A stretch of DNA of 64,000 nt from Anas platyrhynchos (Eukaryota; Chordata; Aves; Anseriformes; Anatidae), in contig NC_092611.1 of NCBI RefSeq assembly GCF_047663525.1, positions 6,733,001-6,797,000 on the forward strand, given 5' to 3'. This document shows, in pieces, positions 27,801-36,800 of this stretch. The translations under genes and the position numbers were made by a program. Below the pieces are notes generated by a model. That model worked only from the letters and a program-made list of their open reading frames with translations, was not told where the DNA came from and did no database searches. The number at the start of each line of letters is the position of its first letter. The stretch's first letter is position 1.

Positions 27801-30800
27801 ACTTGCCAAATTAGATGCACCTTTTGGCAGTGACAAATGAAGACTTGAGGACATGATGGACAGTAAATTGGCAAAGTCTCCTCCTCAGCCTCTTTTTGCA
27901 GCAGCCAGGAGACCTGTGTAATGCCTTGCCAAAGGATGCAGAAAGTTTACATGGGTTCAAAGGCAGACTGGACACGTACTTGGAAGAGATTTCCTTTGAG
28001 GGTTTTCTAAGCAGGCAAAACCACACCATGCTCAGGAAATCCCTTTGAGCTGAAAATAATTGGAGACTGAGACAATACCAAGGGGAAGTGTTGGATATGC
28101 TTGTCCTGGTCTTCCTCTTTCCTGAATGCCTGGTTAATGTCATTGCTGGAGATACAATCCCAGGTTAGATTAACTCCTAATCTGAGCCATCCTTGAATGT
28201 GTTGGCTCCAACTGATTTACATCAGAGAAGAAATTGATTACTTGAGTTTTTATTTTTTTTTTCCCTAAGGTAAAAAATTGGAGTTTAACACTTAACAATT
28301 GTTAAATTCTAATATAGTTAGATGCTGGAAGGCCACATGGCTGCTCAGTAATCTCTTCCCCCATTCTTTCCTGGGGTAATCAGACCTCTTACATGACACA
28401 GCCTTTTTGAAGTTCCCCAAGACTTCATAACAGTTCTTGAGAAGCTTAAAGAGCTCATCTTATAGAGCAATGAGCTCCTTCAAGAACACACCTCTCAGGA
28501 AAGTTGGTTTTATTGCAGCATTTTTCTCTCTACCCCAAACAAATGCAAACTCTTATCCCTAATCCCTACAAAAGACGTGGGACCCCAGGGATGTGAAGGA
28601 GCTCTGGGATGCACTCCCTGCCTCTCAGTACCTATTGCCTGCTCTGCTCAGTGCAGGGTGGGGAGTCCCCATGGCAAAGATGAGAAAACATTTTGGATGA
28701 GGTGGCTGTGGCTATTGCAATGCGTTTTCTGATGGTGCAGAGAATTGGGCACTTGCTGGGCTTTGCTTCTTTCCCATCCCAGCACATGGCTGGTGGGGAA
28801 GTCAGCCTTCTGTGCCAAGCAGGCTCAGAGCTGGGAGATGAGACAGCCCACTGCACCTTTTCTGTATTATTTTAGGGAGCTCATTCTCTGAAAAGAAAAT
28901 ATCTGTAAGAAACTGAGATCCAAGGGCTTTTGCTGTTGCTTCTTAATAAGGAGATTTTGATTTCCAGTCCCTCAAAAATGTTGTTTTTCAAGCATTAACT
29001 TTCTCAGTTAAAAGTAGACGTTCTCCCCGTGGATGTCTGTGTGCACAGCATTTTTCTTACAAAGCTGAAAAACTTCATATCCTTGAGTAGCTCTGGATCT
29101 GCAGCTCTCCTGTGCACGCATGTGATGTGTTGGCAGCTAAATGAAAAATGAGAAAGGGGTCAGGGACAGTGCAAAAGACCAGGGACGGGGGGAGATGATG
29201 CTGTGTGGAGAGCAGACGTCTCTGAGCGTTGCTGTTCCCTTTTCTTTTTCCCATAGGATATGAGCTCTCTTCATACCCTGCAGCAGCTGGTATTGCTCCC
29301 TGGTCACATGCAGTCAGTTCCCCAGTTTCTTCTCTCTCAGTCCCAGGCAGGGCAACAAGGTAAGAGCAACCAAAACCGAAAGGGGCGTTGTAATACATGG
29401 GCACGTATCCAGGGAGAGCCTCCCTTCTCCTGACTCTTGCTTTCAAGCTGCCCTGTTCGATTTCCCCATCTTGATGGTGCCTGGCCCCTTCTGCTGCCAG
29501 CACCCACAGCTCCTGCATCCCACGAGTGCCCCCTTGCTCTGGTGGAAGGACAGTGCTGGCACCAAGCAAAGAGGTCCAATCCAGCCAGGAGCATCGTGGG
29601 GCTGGGAGCGAGCTCCAAAGTGGGGCTGCCACTGCTTGTTCCCAACCTTGCTCCAAGGCACGGGGCGGGAGAGGACAGGAGAGATAACTACTTCTGAAAC
29701 AGAGTGTAATCAGCATCATGAAAGGACAGAGGATTTAACGCAGTGCTTAAGAAAGACCTCGTGTTTCTATTTTTATCCCTGATATTTTCATGGCATTTCT
29801 CCAGCCTCTGGGACACAGACATGCCATTGATGAAGCTTCATGCTGCTTGTGGACAAACACAGACGTCGATCCATAACCTGGCAGATGCAAAGGGACTTGG
29901 GTCCTTCACTCATTCTCAGCACAGAAGTCCCTCTATAGGAGCCCAAATTCGGCATTAGAACCATAATGTCTCTGCAGCTCAAATGCAATTGTACACATGC
30001 TCTGCAAGAGAAATATCACACTGTAGGCAATTGGGAAGCCTATTTCTCATTGACAGTACATGCACTCTTCTCTCTGCCAAACAATGCTGAGCGATGCATC
30101 AAGAAACCACTTGATGTATATTTAACAGTAGTCTAGAATTTAGTTTGTTTGAGCTGTCAGGGTCGGGATAATCTATTGCTCGCTGCCCGATTTTATTCCT
30201 GTATACGAAACGCACGATGCTGGAAAATAGCATTTTGCTTCCTTTTATAGAACTACAATTTCTTCTGTTAAGTGACTTCCTTTGGCAGCTGCAGCCCTTC
30301 CAACAGATGGCCACTTGTTTGGCCATGACCCCTTTTTGGTTCCAGACTTGCTGCAGACTGGGTATTCTGGCCAGCAGCCAGCTTTTTGAGCAAGATCTCT
30401 TCCCTTTGAATGGACGATTGTCAAGTTTTAATGATCCTCCGCTGTGTGCGTGCACTGAGGGACTGAAAGTGAAGGCACAGCTGGGTTTTGTGGCACGAGT
30501 GGTTTGGTAGAGATGCAGGTGAAGCGCTCTTCATGCCGGTGAGGTGCGTGGAGTGTTCCTGAAGCCATCCCTGGGGCCACCCCTCAGGAATATAGGAACA
30601 TCTCCAACCCTTCCTGAGCTCTGACTGATGGATGCATCCGTTCACGGATTTCACAGCCAAAGGGACTTGGTTGTGGGTTTAACCTTTCCAAGAGGCCACA
30701 AGTCTGGGTTTGATTTCAGTGTTTTAAAGTTCTTTTTTAGCCAGATAAGTTCCCAGGCCTGATTCATTATGCGCTGATCTGATTCACTGTGCAGCCCTTC

Positions 30801-33800
30801 AGACAGCTCATGCTGGCACGCTCGGATGAGAGGGTGAGAGCTCAGTGCTGCAAAGGTGGAAACAGGCAGCCAGGGAGATGCTGGGAATACTCTCAGCCAA
30901 AATATTGCTGCTGAAGACTTCATCTCACGAAAACACAGCCTCCATCTCATCAGCTGTCAAACCGGTGATTCCTGAATCCAGTCCATAATTTTCATTTGAG
31001 CTAGAGCTTAGCTTTTGCAAAGGTGTTCAATCATGTTTTTAAAGACTCCAAATGACAGAGCATCCGCCATGTCCCTAGGCAAGCCATTCCAGTGATTAAT
31101 TACCTTCACTGTTAAAAATGTGCACCTCATTACCAGCCTGCATTTGAAATTCAAAGTTGTTCCAGCATTAGAGAAGGCTTATTGAAACACCAATCTAAAT
31201 AAATAAATGGGATCCTGCACATTCAGATCTAAATTAAAAAAGAAAAGACGGAGAGGGAGAGAAAGATATTTCGGAGATGATCTTTTTTCCTTTTTCAGCA
31301 GAAGTCCATAAATGTCTATAGATTTCCCTATAATTGTCAGTTCCAATCAATTGAATATATTGCCTGTTTCAGGAAAGGTTATAAATCCTCTCTAAATTCT
31401 ATAAGCTTCAACCACAACAGACTTGAAGAACCTAACTAAATTTATATGGAACTACATTGCTTTGGTCTCTACTAAATCCTTTAGGACATTCCCTGTAAGA
31501 CATATGGGCTTGCGCTCAGCAGCTTGTCAACTGAACAATTACACAGTGTCCATAAATACTACTTTTTGTTAGTTTTATAGATTTCCCTTCTTTTTTTTTT
31601 TTCCTTTCATCACTTTGTGTCAGTGTATAAATTCCAAAAGAAATTCAATTTGTTTGAAATACAGTAGGGTAGAATAGAAAGGGTCAGATGGCTTTGAAAT
31701 GACACTTCAAAATGAAATGCATAGTAGAGAGCAGATTGGGTAGGCTCATGAGATTAACTGTAGGATCAGGACGTTTTTAACATGATAAAGTGCCTGAAAG
31801 TTGGAGTCAGCAAAGCTCATATTGGAAATAAGATGCACATTTTCAATAGTTACAGAGATTAAGTACTGGGAGAAATCACCGCTAAGGATGTGATAAATTC
31901 TCAGCTACTTGACATCTGAAATCAAAGTTAGATGTCTATATAAAACGTCTGTGTCCTAGTTCAACCTCACGCAGGGATCAATGGCTGAAATATTTTACCT
32001 CCATCATCACTCTAGAAATCTCTTTCAGGTTAAAAGGCCATGGAAAGAAAGAGAAATAAACCCTTGTCAGTCTCATACCCCAGCTCAGAGCCATCCACAC
32101 TTGCGATGGCCAAAATTCTCATATTTTGAACAAGAACAAGCTGACGTTTTCCATTCAGAGCTTCTCGAGGCTGTGCAGGGCGATGCTCAGCTGCCTAGGT
32201 GCTGATGAAGGAGCTGATCTGATCAGACATCTCTTTTTCTCTCCCCAGCTTTGCAGCCAAACCTCCTCTCCTTCCCTCAGCAGCAGGGCAGCCTTCTCCT
32301 CTCCCAGCCAGGACCCAGCCTGGCATCACAGGTAACTCACCCACCCTGAGAAGCTTAAAGCACTGCTCTACTGAGGGTGAATGGCAGTGAAAACCGTGTG
32401 TTTTTCTCTGTCGTTGTGACTCCCTGCATTTGTTGCTGCTGTTTTAACAGGCTGTGGGCCGTTCTGGGCTCCCTGGCTCATCAGTTGAACCTCACCTGGA
32501 TGTACCCCAGCATTTGCAAGTGGCCAAGCACCTAACTCCGTCGGGAGCATCTGAGGAGCCCAGTGACCTGGAGGAGCTGGAGAAGTTTGCCAAGACTTTC
32601 AAACAGAGGCGAATCAAGTTAGGGTTTACACAGGTGAGTGGCCTCGTCCGTAAGAACATCGGTGTCACACATGGTGGGTTGGGGGATTCTGTGGCAGAGG
32701 AGTGGATGGAGGGTGGGCTGGGTTAGAAATAAATATCCCCTTCCAAATACATGGAGAGACAAACCTTTCCTAGTATTTCATTATCACGACCTCATCCCAA
32801 ACCTTCAATATACAAAGGCTCAGGTGCATGGGGAAGACTCTGGTGGGAGGAGAGGTCCTTTTCTGTGGAGGGTGGGCATGGACACTCGGTGACTTCTCTT
32901 CTGGACAAGAGGTGGTGACAGCAGGGAGCTGTGAGGGGTTTTTTTTCTGACTTCATGTTATGATTTGGGTCTTCCCTGGCAGGGAGACGTTGGACTTGCC
33001 ATGGGGAAGCTCTATGGCAATGATTTCAGCCAGACCACCATTTCCCGCTTCGAGGCTCTCAACCTAAGCTTTAAGAATATGTGCAAGCTCAAACCCCTGC
33101 TGGAGAAGTGGCTGAGTGACGCAGGTGGGTGACATTAGATGCAGAAACACCGCTGATTTTGACCAGCACAGGCGAGGATCCATCCAGGAGCCTCCCACAA
33201 AAGCCAGAAAAATTTAAGACCTCTGACAACAGACTTCTAACTTCTGTTGCTCACAGCCTAGACAGCAAAGCACATCTGCTTTTTTGCTTTAGCTATGTGG
33301 GCTTCCCGTTGCCACTTGGTGTCTGGGGCAATCCGCTCCTGCAGCCTCTGTTGCATGGCCTGGGGCAAATCTCTGGGCTAGTCCGTCCTGTCCCTCCCTG
33401 GGCAAACTGGCAAGAGTAGGCAGGGAGTGCTGTGACAGAGATCAGCCCATCAGCCCGTGAGCAGTGCCTAGAAAAGGAGGATATCACTGGGAGGGGAATC
33501 CCCAGCAGCAGCAGTGCGGGGCTGGTGTCCTCTGCTGGCTGCAAATCAGCGCAGGAGTGGCACTGGTCTCGTGTGCCCGTCAGGAGCTGTGTGTTTGACC
33601 AATTTACCACGTCAGGAGGTGTCTCAGCTACACGAGGCCTGACCCTGGGGAGGTAAATCAACATCCTTAACTGTGTGACGTTAAAACGTCAGAAAATCTG
33701 TGGTCCGCATCAGAGCATGGTGGAAATTAAGATGGAAGAAGAAAAAACGGTGTTTTTATTAACATTTTTATCACTTATATTTCTTTATTGATTGATGGAT

Positions 33801-36800
33801 CTGGAAGTGCTGAAGGAGTTTTAAGAGGAATTATGCATAATGTAGGAGCACTTCACTTATTTAGGGAGGTGCTGTAGTCCCCAGAAAGGATCTGGGAATG
33901 CAAATAACCTGTGATCTTCTTCAGTATCTCTTTTCCCCTTTCTCCTTCCCCAGAATCTGCTCCTTTGGATTCTTCCATGAGCACTCCCAATTCCTACCCC
34001 TCAGTGAACGAGATGTTTGGACGGAAAAGGAAGAAGCGGACCAGCATTGAGACCAACATTCGCTCCACGCTGGAGAAAAGATTTCAAGATGTGAGGGGAA
34101 AATGTTCCAATGTGTTGTGAACTGTCCCTGGGTTTGCCATTTGCTAGGTCATAGTAGCAGCACTAAATAGTCAAAAGTAAATAAATATATAAATTGTTTT
34201 GACAGCAGGTTAGAAAATGCTCAAAGGAGTTCAAGGGAAAAGTCAAAGCAAAGAAATTAGGCCCCATTATTTCCTTGGTGGATGTTTTGAAAGCAATTAC
34301 AGTTTCAACACCTGTTCTCTTGCACTAATCAGTGCTCTGGCCAAAGCTGACCTCCTACACCCACCTCTTGGCAATTGGGGTCACCCCTTGGCAATTGGGG
34401 TCAGCTGCTGGCCCCAGCACTGCAGAGATGTGGGTGCCTGGCTGAGCAGCTCCTGCGAGTGCAGCAAGGAGCAGAGCATCGCTCCTCAGGGTGCTGCTGA
34501 ATCCTTTCAGAAGCAGAGCCCATCACCAGGACCGCATCACCCATTGAGAATATTTCCTCAGAACTGTTTTTGACCAGCCCTCATTTATTCCTGTTTTCTC
34601 CCTCATATCTGATCATATCAAATTTTCCTCCTAAGACTGTTGATGAGAACAAAAGGCAGTCATTTTCAGGTTGTTATGGGCAGCTCATTTTTTAGCTAGT
34701 ACGAAGCGCTCTTTGTAACAGGAAAACTGTCTTGGCATCTCCGTGCTGGGTATTATTTTTCCCTTGAAGTCTCCAACTCAGATCAAAAACCGCAGAGCTA
34801 AATGCTGTCAAATGCACCAGAAAATAAGTGAGTCAGAAAAAAAAGGATGGGTACTATTATTTCCGTTTATAAATGAGGGATGGAGAAAGACAAAGATGAA
34901 ATGGTTGTTGTGAGATGGTGCAGGTAGGTGTACAACCAGCACTCGGAGCTCGTGTGTCCTGTGTGGTGATAAGAAGACCACCAGTCATTAGCTTCCCCTC
35001 AAGCAATGATTTAGGGTGCTGTTAAGATCAAAGAGCTTGGTGCTTTATGCAATAGCAGGGCCAGGTACTGACTCATCCCCGCTGATTCCATGAGATCTGA
35101 TGTTGAATCAGAGGCTCTTTCTGGTTCACAGAACATAATCTCTCACCCAAATGTTTACCCTTTGCCTTAGAAGCAAATATTCTCCCCTCTCCAGTTTACT
35201 TCCAACCCCACCCTCGTCCTCTGCCTTTCCAGCAGCAGAAGCAGGCAGTGATGCTGCAAGTTACAGACCTTCGAGGCTTTCTTTAACCTCCTGCCCTTTC
35301 TTAGCAGAACCCCAAGCCCAGTTCAGAGGAGATCTCCTTAATAGCAGAGCAGCTCTCCATGGAAAAGGAGGTGGTTCGGGTCTGGTTCTGCAACCGGCGC
35401 CAGAAGGAAAAACGGATCAGCTGCCCGATGCCGTCCCCCATCAAATCACCCATCTACAACTCCAGACTGGTGAGAGACTTTGGGCTAAGGAGCTGCATGT
35501 GCTGCTCATGGAAGGGAAAAGGGGATATAGAACTGCCTTTATAGAACAACATTTTGCATTCTTTTAATGAAAACACTGGTAAGAAATCACAAGAAAAAAA
35601 TGCACGTTTCCCAGAAAGTATAAGTTGGTCTAACTGCAGGATAATTTATCCAAATAGGGGTGCTATCCCCAAAATTCTCACTCTAAGACTGGCAAACAAA
35701 ACCTTTCCAGAGTTAATGGAGGAGGAATTCAGCATTCCAGAGAAATAGAATTACATCCAGTGATGTCAATTTGGTTGAGTCTGAAACCTGATAGTAACCA
35801 CTTACTTCACAGTGTGGTGTTTTCCATCTGTTTAGAAATGCAGAACGCACTTCAGCAGCGCTATTTGTCCTTCTCCCTCATTGTACATTCACATTTTGAC
35901 AAGTGTATTTTCATTGCCAGGAAGGATGAGAGAAAGAAGCTGCTGTGAGAGTTAGTGAAAGCATGTCCCTGTAATCAGAGTGGCTGTTCTGGATAACAAG
36001 CTGCTATTGCATTTCTGCTACTTAATAGTTGTTTAGTTGCTTCCATGTAGAAAAGTGGCAGGAACCTCCCTACGGTGTTGTTGGTGCTGCAGCACATGTG
36101 AGTGGGAGGAAGAGTACACACGCACAAGCAACATTTTATCTCGAAATCTTCTGGGTTTTAGAATTATCCATTAGAAGGCAGAAAAACATCACAAGAAGCT
36201 TGGTCACTTGTTGCACAACACGTTTGGGCTGCAGTCGCAAACACAAAGCGCTGCTTGCAAGCCGTGAATTTGTGAAGCAGCAGCTTTGGTGACTGGCTTC
36301 CCCGTGAGCGCGTCGCACAAAGTATGGCTTTGCTCATCAGTCTTGCCTGTAGTTAAAGTATCACGGCTGAACACCAGATGCCCCAGGCTCGCTTTGATTA
36401 CAGCCACCAAATTAGTAATTGTCACATGAGGATTCTCACCCATCCAGAGCTCCTCAAAGGAAAAGGGGTGATTTGTGCCCGAGACCAGAACGAGCCGGGG
36501 TGTTTCTGCATGAGAACATCCAGTCTGAAGCATCCAAAGGGCAGGGGCTCCTCCTGGCTGGAGCTCAGAGCTTTCAGGAAGCGCAGCAATTTCAGGCTTT
36601 TCCACAGCTGATCCATAAACGTAGAGCTGTGTGGGGAGTATCAGGCACACATCATACTCATCCTGGTTTCTTTGCCCGACCCTAGATATGGGAACTGTGC
36701 TGGCAGAATAGAGCGTGAATAGAAGCATTGGTGGGAGGCTCAGATGTAGATAAGTCTGCCTGGGAGCCAGCACACTCCAAAGGGAACACGAAGGAGTGGC

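Larger units (their letters stand above)
34091..35307 (+). other. POU2F3: POU2F3 intron 9
   Basis: About 1.2 kb. It holds a 20-bp tandem duplication at 34364-34403 and a possible MIR-like remnant at 34845-34985 in minus orientation. It ends in the NAGNAG acceptor TTAGCAG. Confidence 0.7.
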
